A program made the position numbers and the translations under genes. A stretch of DNA of 64,000 nucleotides from Marvinbryantia formatexigens DSM 14469 (lineage in GTDB: Bacteria; Bacillota; Clostridia; Lachnospirales; Lachnospiraceae): positions 2,149,001 through 2,213,000 of the forward strand of contig NZ_CP102268.1 in the NCBI RefSeq assembly GCF_025148285.1. Direction: 5' to 3'. Of this stretch, positions 15,758 to 24,748 are shown piece by piece. The number at the start of each line of letters is the position of its first letter. Position 1 is the stretch's first letter. Under the pieces are notes generated by a model. That model had not been told where the DNA came from. It was given only the letters and a program-made list of their open reading frames with translations, and ran no database searches.

Positions 15758-17284
15758 ATGTGGAAAAATCTGAAGAGGACAATCTGGAAGGACAAATCCA
15801 TCCAGACCAAGATTATCTGGACACAGGTTCTCATGATGGTCTGCATTTTGCTGATGAACCTGTTTATCTACCAGCAGATTAACCGGACGGTGCAGCGCAT
15901 CGACGCCGTTTTTTCCAGTAATGTGACGGTGAATGAGCTGTCGGAGACGCTGGAGCAGATTCAGGATAATGTATATGAATATCTGAACACCAAAAGCTCC
16001 GCCGCGCTGGAGGATTATTACCGCTATGAGCAGGAATACCGGACGATGATTGAGCGGCTGAACAGCCAGAACATGGACAGCGAAGTGAAAATGCTGGAGA
16101 AAAATATCCGCAATATGTCGGAGACCTACCTTACCTGCACCAACGATACGGTTCAGGCGAAGCGCGGGCGCAACGTGGAGAAATATAAGTCGCTCTATGA
16201 GGAGGAAACACAGCTTTACGAGTACATTAATTCTTATATGTACAAGCTGAACAACCTGCGTTTTCACCTTAATTCCGCCAATTATCAGGTCCTTCTGCGG
16301 GTGATGAGCGTCCTGGAAATCATGAGTATTCTTATGATTGGCGTGGTCGGCGCAATCTGCATGTTTATGGCGGTGGTTCTCATACGGAGCATGATTGAGC
16401 CGCTGACAGGACTTTCTGTGGCGGCAAACCAGGTGGCGAAGGGAAATTTTGAAGTGGAATTTCCGGCGGTCGTCGCCAATGATGAGGTGGGCATTGTGAC
16501 AAATGCGTTCCATCAGATGGTGGACAGCATTAAGGAGTATATTGAAAAGCAGCGCGTCAGCATGGAAAACGAGGCGATGATGAAGGAGCGCGAGCTCTCT
16601 ATGGAGGCGCATTTGAAGGACGCGCAGCTAAAATTTCTGCAGGCGCAGATTAATCCGCATTTTCTGTTTAACTGCCTAAACGCCGGGGCGCAGCTTGCGG
16701 CAATGGAGGACGCCGAGCGCACAGCCGTTTTCGTATCAAAAATGGCGGACCTCTTCCGCTATAATGTGAGAAAAATGGGGGAGGACGCTAATCTCTATGA
16801 GGAAATCGAGGCGGTGGATAACTATATTTACATATTGAATGTGCGCTATGCGGGGGATTTGTGCTATAAAAAAGAAATTGACGGGGATGTGGAAAACATC
16901 CGCGTGCCGAGTATGCTTCTGCAGCCGATCGTGGAAAATGCCGTGCAGCACGGCGTCCGCGACCGCATGGAAAATGCCGGAATCTGGCTGCGGGTCGCCC
17001 GCGAGAGGGGACAGCTGCGCGTGACGGTGCGGGATAACGGCTCCGGAATGACAGAGGCGCAGATACAGGCGGTGCTTTCCGGAAACATACGGCAGGAACG
17101 CAGGGAAGGCGATTCCACCGGAATCGGTCTGGATAATGTGATGAACCGCCTGAAGCTTTATTATAAACGGGAGAATCTTTTTGACATTTACAGTGAGGGA
17201 CTGGGAAAGGGAACGGAAGTGACGATTTTGCTTCCGCTGGAAACAAAGGCAGGAGGAACGGATGTATCGGATTTTAATAGCTGA
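15758..17284 (+). CDS. Sensor histidine kinase, LytS/YesM type
   Basis: A 508-residue kinase. TM1 is at about residues 20-40, a helical extracytoplasmic region of 145 residues follows, TM2 is at about 188-211, then HAMP and His_kinase with Q-I-N-P-H-F-L-F-N, phospho-acceptor H301. N-box L-Q-P-I-V-E-N-A and D-N-G-S-G-M identify the ATPase domain. The start follows the sensor gene by one base and its end overlaps the response regulator by 23 bases, so all three are co-translated. The small helical sensor region is the sort that would contact a sugar-binding partner protein instead of binding sugar itself (inference). Confidence 0.93.
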   Translation: MWKNLKRTIWKDKSIQTKIIWTQVLMMVCILLMNLFIYQQINRTVQRIDAVFSSNVTVNELSETLEQIQDNVYEYLNTKSSAALEDYYRYEQEYRTMIERLNSQNMDSEVKMLEKNIRNMSETYLTCTNDTVQAKRGRNVEKYKSLYEEETQLYEYINSYMYKLNNLRFHLNSANYQVLLRVMSVLEIMSILMIGVVGAICMFMAVVLIRSMIEPLTGLSVAANQVAKGNFEVEFPAVVANDEVGIVTNAFHQMVDSIKEYIEKQRVSMENEAMMKERELSMEAHLKDAQLKFLQAQINPHFLFNCLNAGAQLAAMEDAERTAVFVSKMADLFRYNVRKMGEDANLYEEIEAVDNYIYILNVRYAGDLCYKKEIDGDVENIRVPSMLLQPIVENAVQHGVRDRMENAGIWLRVARERGQLRVTVRDNGSGMTEAQIQAVLSGNIRQERREGDSTGIGLDNVMNRLKLYYKRENLFDIYSEGLGKGTEVTILLPLETKAGGTDVSDFNS

Positions 17285-18857
17285 TGATGAGGGAATTATG
17301 CTGGAATCTCTGAAAAATATTATTTCCAGAAATTTTGGCGGACAGTGTGAGGTAGTGACGGCGAAATCGGGGCGGATCGTTATTGAACAGGCGGAAATCT
17401 GTCATCCGGACATTGTGTTTATGGACATCCAGATGCCGGGTATCAACGGTATCCAGGCAATCCGGGAGATAAGGAAATTTAACACGTCGGCATTATTTTA
17501 TGTGATTTCTGCATACGATAAATTTGACTATGCGAAGGAAGCGCTCAATCTGGGCGTGGAAAAATATCTGACGAAGCCCATCACAAAGAGCACGGTTATT
17601 TCCGTGGTGGAAGAGGCGATGAAAAAGGTGGATCAAAACCGCAAGGTGCGCAGCGACCAGCTTCAGATACAGGAGAAGCTGGAAATCATCGTTCCGGTGG
17701 TGGAGAGCAGCTTTGTGAATAATGTGATGTTTCAGAACGACGCCAGCGATATGGAGTATTACAGACTGCTTCTGGATATCCGGGAAGAGTATGGCTACGT
17801 GATGCTTATCCAGTTTGGCGAATCGGTGGAGAACGGCAGGCTTATCAGCCCGGTCGGTATGAATGTCCGGGCGCAGGAATTTTATCCGGAGCTTTGCGCA
17901 ATTATTAAGTCCTATTTTCATTGTGTGACAGGACCGGTGATGTCAAACCGGGTGGTTGCCGCGGTGCCGCACGACGGAGACGAGATTTCCTATGATGAGC
18001 GCATACGCATCATCGAAACGGCGCGCGAGATGGCGAACCGTCTGGAGGAGCGTCTGAATGCAAAATTCCGCGTGGGAATCGGTAAAATCCGCAGAATAGA
18101 GGAGCTGAGCGGCTCCTACCAGGAGGCGGTGCGCGCGCTCAGCGACCAGATCAGCCGCGTGGTCCATGCGGAGGATCTGCGCCTGGAGGGCACCTATGAG
18201 GAATCCTTTCCGGTGGATACGGAAAACAAGCTTTTCCGGATGCTGCTGAAGGGGGATCTGAACGCGATGGTGTCGGCGGCAAACCAGTTTTTTGACTGGA
18301 TGGTGAAATGTTACCCGGAGGACAAAAACAATATCCGGCTGAAGGTGCTGGAATTTGTCACATGGGGCGAGCGTGAGGCGTTTCATGTGGGCGCGGTAAA
18401 TTATGGCTTTAATTCCCGCCGGGGGTATCTGGATACGGTGATGGCGCTGGAGGATTATGAGGATATCCGAACCTGGTTTCTGGAAAAAATGATGCAGACA
18501 TGCTGCAGCATCCGCGACAAAAACGAGGACCGCTCGGAATCGCTGGTGGAGAAGGCGCGCAGCTACATGCAGGAGAATTACAGCCGGGAAATTTCGCTGG
18601 ACGACGTGTCGAAAGAGGTGAATGTCAGTCCGTATTATTTCAGCAAGATATTTAAGGAAGAATCCGGAGAAAACTTTACGGAGTATCTGACGAATATCCG
18701 CATCGGTAAGGCGAAGGAGCTGCTGGAAAATCCGGAGCTTTCCATTAAAGAAATCGGTGTGATGAGCGGCTACACGGACCCGAATTATTTCAGCAGAATC
18801 TTTAAGAAGCACACCGGGATAACGCCGAGGGAGTACAGAGAGAGGTATTACGGATGA
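17262..18857 (+). CDS. Response regulator with AraC-type output, YesN type
   Basis: A 531-residue regulator. Receiver domain at 1-120 with D8, D9, E10 and phospho-acceptor D55 (F-M-D-I-Q-M-P); a central region of about 270 residues; two AraC helix-turn-helix motifs in the last 100 residues (G-Y-T-D-P-N-Y-F-S-R-I-F-K-K). The receiver and central region resemble the truncated regulator at 42649-43677 (shared blocks such as I-Q-M-P-G and V-P-V-V-E). The gene overlaps the following sugar-binding protein gene by 4 bases. The expected target is the transport operon for the sensed sugar. Confidence 0.93.
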   Translation: MYRILIADDEGIMLESLKNIISRNFGGQCEVVTAKSGRIVIEQAEICHPDIVFMDIQMPGINGIQAIREIRKFNTSALFYVISAYDKFDYAKEALNLGVEKYLTKPITKSTVISVVEEAMKKVDQNRKVRSDQLQIQEKLEIIVPVVESSFVNNVMFQNDASDMEYYRLLLDIREEYGYVMLIQFGESVENGRLISPVGMNVRAQEFYPELCAIIKSYFHCVTGPVMSNRVVAAVPHDGDEISYDERIRIIETAREMANRLEERLNAKFRVGIGKIRRIEELSGSYQEAVRALSDQISRVVHAEDLRLEGTYEESFPVDTENKLFRMLLKGDLNAMVSAANQFFDWMVKCYPEDKNNIRLKVLEFVTWGEREAFHVGAVNYGFNSRRGYLDTVMALEDYEDIRTWFLEKMMQTCCSIRDKNEDRSESLVEKARSYMQENYSREISLDDVSKEVNVSPYYFSKIFKEESGENFTEYLTNIRIGKAKELLENPELSIKEIGVMSGYTDPNYFSRIFKKHTGITPREYRERYYG

Positions 18858-19900
18858 AAAAAGGAAAACAGATACGGGCAGGAATGCTTTTTGCGGCGCT
18901 GACGCTTCTGCTGGCGGGCTGCAGCTACAGCGGGCAGGAGAAGGAGAAGCAGGTGGAGCAGGACATCCCGCTGCAGATCGGACTGAGCTTTGATTCTTTT
19001 GTGATTGAGCGCTGGACGCGCGACCGCGATATGTTTGTGTCCACGGCGCAGAGCCTGGGCGCGCAGGTAAATGTGCAGGTGGCAAACGGCGATGTGCAGG
19101 AGCAGGTTTCCCAGATTGAGTATTTTATTAAAAAGAAGATGGATGTCATTGTGGTCATCGCAATCGACGGAGATGCCCTGACGGACGTGATGAAAAAGGC
19201 GCAGGAGGAAGGCATAAAGATTATCAGCTACGACCGCCTGATAGACAATGCCAATACGGATTTGTATATTTCCTTTGATAATGAGATGGTGGGAACGCTG
19301 ATGGGCGAGGAGCTGGCAGAGAGATGTCCGGAGGGCGGAAATATTTTTACCATTAACGGCTCTCCGACGGATAATAATGTAAAGGATGTCGTGAAAGGCT
19401 TTACGGAAGCGATTGACGGGACGGGTCTGCAGATTGTGTACACAAATTATTGTGATAACTGGCTGGCGGAGCTTGCCTATGATATGGTAAACGAGGGGCT
19501 TGAGCAGACGGATGATATTGTGGGCGTAATGTGCGGAAACGACGACCTTGCCAGCCAGGCGATCCGCGCGCTTGCGGAAAACCGGCTCGCCGGAAAGGTG
19601 GTAGTGGTGGCGCAGGATGCGGAGCTTTCCGCCTGCCAGCGAATCGTGGAAGGCACCCAGACCATGACGGTATATAAGCCGGTGGAGGAGCTGGCAAAGA
19701 AGGCGGCGGAATTTGCGGTGAAAATCGGACGGGACGAGGACATCACAAAAGAAACGGATGGAAGGACCGCCTTTGACGGAACCTACGATGTGCCGTGCTA
19801 TTATATTGAGCCAAAGGCTGTCACCGCGGAAAACATGGACGAGAGCATCATAGAGGACGGTTTCCACCGGGCGGAGGATGTGTACCTGAATATTCACTAG
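18854..19900 (+). CDS. Sugar-binding lipoprotein, xylose/ribose-binding (XylF-like) family
   Basis: A 348-residue binding protein. The signal peptide ends in the lipobox L-L-A-G-C, so the cysteine at about residue 22 would carry the lipid anchor. The mature part is a type-I periplasmic-binding fold with features of D-xylose-binding XylF, for example S-Y-D-R-L-I and the long second half with G-N-D-D-L-A-S-Q-A. The start codon overlaps the regulator's stop. In comparable clostridial loci xylG and xylH follow; here the next gene is an unrelated broken ATPase, so the binding protein has no transporter beside it and may serve the importer at 46.7-49.2 kb or function in sensing. Confidence 0.85.
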   Translation: MKKGKQIRAGMLFAALTLLLAGCSYSGQEKEKQVEQDIPLQIGLSFDSFVIERWTRDRDMFVSTAQSLGAQVNVQVANGDVQEQVSQIEYFIKKKMDVIVVIAIDGDALTDVMKKAQEEGIKIISYDRLIDNANTDLYISFDNEMVGTLMGEELAERCPEGGNIFTINGSPTDNNVKDVVKGFTEAIDGTGLQIVYTNYCDNWLAELAYDMVNEGLEQTDDIVGVMCGNDDLASQAIRALAENRLAGKVVVVAQDAELSACQRIVEGTQTMTVYKPVEELAKKAAEFAVKIGRDEDITKETDGRTAFDGTYDVPCYYIEPKAVTAENMDESIIEDGFHRAEDVYLNIH

Positions 19901-19909
19901 CATGGCAGG

Positions 19910-19941
19910 GCGCTGGATGTCCGGTGGACATCCGTTCAGCG
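19910..19941 (+). terminator. Hairpin after the XylF-like gene, without T-run
   Basis: Outer arms GCGCTG/CAGCGC and inner arms GATGTCC/GGACATC around a 3-base loop. The stem is strong but no T-tract follows, so it may protect the mRNA end more than terminate. Confidence 0.45.
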
Positions 19942-20010
19942 CGGACCGGAGCGAAGCGGAGATGTGGGAGTGCTAAGTACGTAGCAAAACAGAAAATATC
20001 ATGCAAGTTG

Positions 20011-20106
20011 TTTGAAAAATGTGATGATACAAGAAAAAGTCATTCGGAAAATGTGTAAATACAAGGAAAAGTCATTTGAAAAATGTGATTCTGAGTTGTA
20101 AGAAGA
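20011..20106. repeat. 32-bp tandem repeat upstream of DUF4143 ATPase gene
   Basis: Two full copies at 20011-20042 and 20043-20074 and a partial third from 20075, with the shared pattern TT(T/C)GRAAAATGTG...ACAAGRAAAAGTCA. The array ends where the -35 box of the ATPase gene begins, which suggests a regulator-binding array. Confidence 0.75.
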
Positions 20107-20124
20107 GGGTGGATTGTGTATAAT
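20096..20124 (+). promoter_or_regulatory. Promoter of the interrupted DUF4143 ATPase gene
   Basis: TTGTAA at 20096-20101, 17-base spacer, perfect TATAAT at 20119-20124; the ATG follows at 20159 after AGGAAGG. Confidence 0.75.
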
Positions 20125-20709
20125 ATTCTTAAGAAGACCTGAGCAGGAAGGTGATGCAATGTACAGAGAAGCAATGAAGCTGCTGGAATCATGGAAATAC
20201 AGAGCCAACAGGAAGCCATTGGTGCTGCGCGGGGCACGCCAGGTAGGAAAAACATGGATCATGAAAGAATTTGGCAGGCTGTATTATGAGAAATGTGCTT
20301 ATATCAGTATGGATGAAAATGAACGAATGGAAGAGGTGTTCCGGGAAGCATTTGATATTGACAGAATTATTGAAATGCTGGAAATAGAAGTAGGATTTAA
20401 AATTGAACCGGAAAAGACACTGATTATTTTTGATGAAGTACAGGAAATACCAAGGGCATTAAAGTCTCTGAAGTATTTTCAGGAGATTGCACCCCAGTAT
20501 CATATTATAGCGGCAGGCTCTCTCCTGGGAATTGCGCTGCATGAAGGAACCTCCTTTCCGGTAGGAAAAGTTGATTTTTGTGATTTGTATCCATTGACAT
20601 TCCGGGAGTTTTTGCTGGCATGCAAAGAAGAGAAGCTGTTGGAAATATTAGACAGGAATGATACGGATATGATGCGGGTTTTTAAAACAAAGTACACCGA
20701 CTACCTGAA

Positions 20710-20720
20710 GTATTATTATT
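20710..20720. repeat. Target-site duplication, left copy (11 bp)
   Basis: GTATTATTATT directly before the left end TAGG of the element; identical to 22533-22543 at the other side. Confidence 0.85.
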
Positions 20721-22532
20721 TAGGTAATTGCGAAACAGGTTCCGGATATAGCTCTAATTAGTGCCGAAGCTTGGGAGTTTAGAATATCTGAGATTGAAAA
20801 GAACGGAAAAACATGGTGGATCATGATATAAGTTGGAATTGAACAGGAAATGGGCGCATTTATAGAGGGAAATGAAAAAACTTGTTTTAAAAATAGTAAC
20901 TTCTATGCAATTAGGGGTTTAAGGCTTCGGATGTACTGATGCTGTTCGATCTTATCAGCCAGAATCACTCCGATAAGCTGTGTGATGCCGGCCAGGATCA
21001 GATCAGCATGAAGCGTTTTCTCATTTTGCGTCTTGCGGCCGGCGATCCCAAAGCTGTCTTTGAAGTGGCTGATGGAGCGTTCCACAGTGGTTCTGATCCT
21101 GTATGTATCGTTCCATTCTTCAGTCCCACGCACAGTGCCGGGATAAGTACGGAAGTCTTTTTCCGGGTAAAGGTATACCATTCTTCCGCATGGTGAAGAT
21201 GTGCAGGGAGTGTCACAGTGACAGACACGGTGATATTTTCCTGTGGAAGGATTCTTTTCCCATCTGACTTTTGGACAGCTGAATTTATAGCGCACAATGC
21301 CGTTCTTCCGCTTACTGGTCCCTTCATATTTCATGGGAAGGGATGGGTCATCCGGACAACAGGGGATCCCATTTTCATTTACGGAACAGTCACTGTTTTC
21401 CAGTCCGGAACGGGAATTTAATGGGATGTAGGCTTTTTGAAAGTGAATGCCATTACCGTCAGCATCCATGCCAAAGGTGTCTCCTGAAAGAAGCTCTTTA
21501 TAAAGTCTGGCGGAGTCAAAGGCGGCATCTCCTAAAAAAATATCCGGGCTGATGAGGGGATGTGCAGCAAACAGGTCCTGTAAAGTAGGGATAAGCAGCC
21601 TGGCATCATGGACCGATTTATCCTCATCCGGAGAACCGGACTTCTTTCCAGGAATAATTTCAGGATGCTTATCAAAAAAATCCTTATTGTAGAGGTCGAT
21701 ATGCCGGACAATGCCCAGACCATTTGTGACAATGCCAAATTTGTAGGCATAACAAAAATGCCCGTCAATGTAAAGCTGCTTAATATCGGAATTTGCGGCA
21801 GCATGGGAAGGCATGGAGCCGTAAGCAGCCTTGTAAGGGTCATAGTTCTGATCAAAATGCATGGTCTTTGCATATGCTTTGAGCTGTTTGATAATACGGT
21901 TGGAATATTTGGGATTGTTTTCCGTAACCCAGGCCTCTATGCCAGAGGAATCAAAGATGGTCATATCAGCCCTGGCAGAATCGATTGCCTGACAGACTGG
22001 CTCAGTAAGATCGACCAGGTGGTGAAAAAGGAGCTGCAGATCTTCAAGAAAATCCTGCTTGAACCGGGTGATTTTAGAAGCATCTGGAACCTTGTTGAAA
22101 CCACAGAATTCACGGAGATGCCGGGAATACTGAAGGAAAACAAGGAGCAGGGAGTCAGTAGGGACAGAAAAAATCCGCTGGATGATAAGCGCCCATAAAA
22201 AAGCGTTCAGAGGGTATTTACGGGATCTGCCCGTTGATGCATAGAAATGCTTCCGGAAAGAAGCAGGAACAATTTCATCAAGGTCAATGTGCTGTTGTAA
22301 GAGGGACAGAAACTGAGGTCTGTCAGATTCAAAAATTTCCTGGCAATCTGAAAAAATATCTGCCAAAGAAAGCTGATTGTATGGTATCATATAGGTACAA
22401 CTCCTTTCAGGTGGATATGGTTGATTTTTGTTTGGTCACTTAAATTTTACCACAAACCTGTGAGGAGTTGTTCTGTTTTATCAAAGAAAAAAGCCCGATT
22501 TTATGCGGGCTGTGGCGTTTCGCAAACGCCTA
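20721..22532 (-). mobile_element. IS1182-like insertion sequence, complete, 1812 bp
   Basis: Bounded by imperfect terminal inverted repeats: left TAGGTAATTGCGAAAC and right (read inward) TAGGCGTTTGCGAAAC, 13 of 16 identical. It carries one transposase gene on the minus strand and, near its right end, a hairpin with AAAAAGCCCG...CGGGC. An 11-bp direct repeat flanks it. About 180 bases between the left end and the transposase stop hold no gene. Confidence 0.85.
20903..22390 (-). CDS. Transposase, IS1182-like (DDE)
   Basis: A 495-residue transposase. The N-terminal block with R-K-Y-P-L-N-A-F-L matches the DUF772 DNA-binding region. The candidate DDE residues are the Asp in I-F-D-S-S-G-I-E, the Asp in F-L-G-D-A-A-F-D, and the Glu in R-T-T-V-E-R-S-I-S-H-F-K. 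Cysteine pairs around residues 400-430 suggest a zinc-binding insertion of the beta-strand region. The frame is open and full length, with an AGGAGTT-type site before ATG 22390, so the enzyme is probably active. It was inserted in antisense direction to the gene it breaks. Confidence 0.92.
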   Translation of the reverse strand: MIPYNQLSLADIFSDCQEIFESDRPQFLSLLQQHIDLDEIVPASFRKHFYASTGRSRKYPLNAFLWALIIQRIFSVPTDSLLLVFLQYSRHLREFCGFNKVPDASKITRFKQDFLEDLQLLFHHLVDLTEPVCQAIDSARADMTIFDSSGIEAWVTENNPKYSNRIIKQLKAYAKTMHFDQNYDPYKAAYGSMPSHAAANSDIKQLYIDGHFCYAYKFGIVTNGLGIVRHIDLYNKDFFDKHPEIIPGKKSGSPDEDKSVHDARLLIPTLQDLFAAHPLISPDIFLGDAAFDSARLYKELLSGDTFGMDADGNGIHFQKAYIPLNSRSGLENSDCSVNENGIPCCPDDPSLPMKYEGTSKRKNGIVRYKFSCPKVRWEKNPSTGKYHRVCHCDTPCTSSPCGRMVYLYPEKDFRTYPGTVRGTEEWNDTYRIRTTVERSISHFKDSFGIAGRKTQNEKTLHADLILAGITQLIGVILADKIEQHQYIRSLKPLIA

Positions 22533-22543
22533 GTATTATTATT
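22533..22543. repeat. Target-site duplication, right copy (11 bp)
   Basis: Same GTATTATTATT as at 20710-20720, directly after the right end CCTA of the element. Confidence 0.85.
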
Positions 22544-23320
22544 ATGTTGGAGGGATGCCGGAGGCTGTACTGGAATTTGTGACAAACAGAGATGTAAATA
22601 GCGTAAGAGACATTCAGAACAGGCTGCTGTTTGCTTATGAAAACGATTTGTCCAAGCATGCTCCAAAGGAAATTGTTACAAGAATCAGAATGTTGTGGAA
22701 TTCCATTCCGGCGCAGCTTGCGAAAGAAAATAAAAAGTTTATATACGGACTTATCCGTGAAGGAGCGAGGGCGAGGGAATATGAGGTAGCCATTACATGG
22801 CTGATGGATGTGGGATTAGTATATAGGATCAATCGGGTGAAAAAACCGGATTTTCCACTCAGAGCATATCAGAATTTTTCGGCACTTAAGCTGTTCGTTC
22901 TGGATATTGGTCTGTTAGGCGCCATGTCGCGTCTGAATGCAAAAATTATTTTAGAAGGAAACAGGCTTTTTGAAGAATTTAAGGGGGCTTTGACAGAACA
23001 ATATGTTTTACAGCAGCTGATTGTTAAGCCGGAAAATGATATCTTTTACTGGACGGCGGAAAATGCCACATCTGAGGTGGATTTTCTGATTCAGACAGAT
23101 GAATGTATCGTTCCGCTGGAAGTCAAGGCAGAGGAAAATCTGCAGGCAAAAAGTCTGAAGGTTTTTGTACAGAAGTATGGGGTGAAGAATGCCGTCAGGG
23201 TATCCATGTCCGGTTTCATGGAACAGGACTGGCTCACTAATTTTCCGCTTTATAATATTAGCTATTTAAACCAGTATTTAAAGGAGCGCGCGGGCACACC
23301 ATAAAATCTGTTATGCAGGC

Positions 23321-23407
23321 ATGACGCATTCGTTTCTGATATTTGCCGCATGGCTTAAAATTTGCAACTACTATGACGCATTTGTTTCTGATATTTGACG
23401 CATGGCT
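23321..23407. repeat. Direct repeat pair, 35 bp
   Basis: ATGACGCATT(C/T)GTTTCTGATATTTG(C/A)CGCATGGCT at 23321-23355 and 23373-23407, 33 of 35 identical, 17 bases apart. It lies in the 249-bp gap between the broken ATPase and the CdaR-type gene. Each copy also holds GACGCAT and CGCATGG half-sites, which suggests an operator pair. Confidence 0.8.
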
Positions 23408-23553
23408 GAGTAGTTAGTAAAATTTTTGTGAAATTGCCTCTGGAAGGGCAGTTAGCAGTTGCGAAAATAAAAAAAATGATTTATCATAAAATGAAAGTAA
23501 TAAAATTCATCGCATAAAGATAGTAATAACGACATAATGTCAGGAGGGAACAC

Positions 23554-24645
23554 ATGATTTCAGGGCAGGTAATACAGACATCCATAGATGAACTGCGCGC
23601 GATCACAAGAATTGATCTGTGCGTTTCGGATTTAGAGGGAAATGTTGTCGCTTCCACGATGCCGGAGGATGACGTCCAGCGCGAGGCGATTCAGTTTTTC
23701 GTAAATTCAGCGGCGGACAGCCAGGTAATGCAGGGGTATCACTTTTTCAAAATTCTGGACGACGGCGTTCCGGCGTACATTCTGGTAGCGCGGGGCAATG
23801 GCGAGGACGCCTACATGATCGGCAAAATCGGCGTCAGCCAGATTCAGAATCTGATTATTGCATACAAAGAGCGTTTTGATAAAAACAACTTTATCCAGAA
23901 TCTTCTGCTGGACAATCTTCTGCTGGTGGATATCTACAACCGCGCGAAAAAGCTTCACATCGATATTGAAGCAAAGCGCATTGTTTATCTGATTGAGACG
24001 CGCCAGGAGAAGGATATCAACGCGCGAGAGCTGGTAAAAACGATGTTTGGCGGAAATCCGCGCGATTTTATCACGGCGGTGGACGAAAAGAGCATCATTC
24101 TGGTGAAGGAGCTGGAGGAAGACGAGGACTACGAGGCGGCGGAGCAGGTGGCGAAAACGCTGCTGGATATGTTAAACAGCGAGGCGATGTCGCAGGTGCG
24201 GGTTGCCTACGGCACGATTATCCATGAGATCCGCTCCATTTCCAAATCCTACAAGGAGGCGAAGATGGCGCTGGATGTAGGAAAGATTTTCTATGAGGAT
24301 AAAAAAGTTATCGCTTACAATACGCTCGGCATCGGTCGTCTGATTTATCAGCTTCCGCTTCCGCTGTGCGAAATGTTTATGAATGAGGTGTTCGGCGGAC
24401 GGCAGCTTCCGGATTCGCTGGACGAGGAAACGTTGACGACAATCAACAAATTTTTTGAGAACAGCCTGAACGTTTCGGAGACCTCCAGACAGCTTTACAT
24501 ACACCGCAATACCCTGGTGTACCGTCTGGAAAAGCTGCAGAAGAGCACCGGGCTGGATGTGCGTGTGTTTGAGGATGCGCTGACTTTCCGCATCGCGCTC
24601 ATGGTATCCAATTACATGAAGTACATGGAGCGGGAAGAATATTAA
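23554..24645 (+). CDS. CdaR/PucR-family transcriptional regulator
   Basis: A 363-residue cytoplasmic regulator. The first 130 residues look like the sugar-diacid-recognition (PAS-like) domain of CdaR. The middle part is the GGDEF-like degenerate domain of the family. The C-terminus has the PucR helix-turn-helix: N-V-S-E-T-S-R-Q-L-Y-I-H-R-N-T-L-V-Y-R-L-E-K. Family members activate genes for glucarate, galactarate or glycerate use, or purine catabolism. It sits 100 bases upstream of an aconitase-family hydratase in the same direction, so that enzyme is the likely target. The GGAGGG site precedes ATG. Ligand unknown. Confidence 0.88.
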   Translation: MISGQVIQTSIDELRAITRIDLCVSDLEGNVVASTMPEDDVQREAIQFFVNSAADSQVMQGYHFFKILDDGVPAYILVARGNGEDAYMIGKIGVSQIQNLIIAYKERFDKNNFIQNLLLDNLLLVDIYNRAKKLHIDIEAKRIVYLIETRQEKDINARELVKTMFGGNPRDFITAVDEKSIILVKELEEDEDYEAAEQVAKTLLDMLNSEAMSQVRVAYGTIIHEIRSISKSYKEAKMALDVGKIFYEDKKVIAYNTLGIGRLIYQLPLPLCEMFMNEVFGGRQLPDSLDEETLTTINKFFENSLNVSETSRQLYIHRNTLVYRLEKLQKSTGLDVRVFEDALTFRIALMVSNYMKYMEREEY

Positions 24646-24748
24646 GGGCGGCTGCATCTTTGCGGATAGCGGACACCCCGCGGGCAGGAGGCGGACAGCG
24701 CCCTGCGAAAGATTGCGCTGGAGCGCAGGATAAAAACGGAGGAAGATT

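Larger units (their letters stand above)
20159..23304 (+). pseudogene. AAA ATPase with DUF4143 domain, split by an IS element
   Basis: The 5' part (20159-20720) holds the AAA_14 ATPase domain with Walker A G-A-R-Q-V-G-K-T at residues 25-32 and Walker B L-I-I-F-D-E. The 3' part (22544-23304) holds the DUF4143 domain ending in a PD-(D/E)xK-like E-V-D-F ... L-E-V-K pattern. Removing 20721-22543 (the element plus one copy of the 11-bp target duplication) joins the reading frame exactly, giving K-Y-Y-Y-Y-V-G-G-M-P and a 440-residue protein of normal length. No other frameshift is visible, so the insertion looks recent. As it stands the 5' part would read into the IS and stop at 20761. Function of this family is not established. 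Confidence 0.9.
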
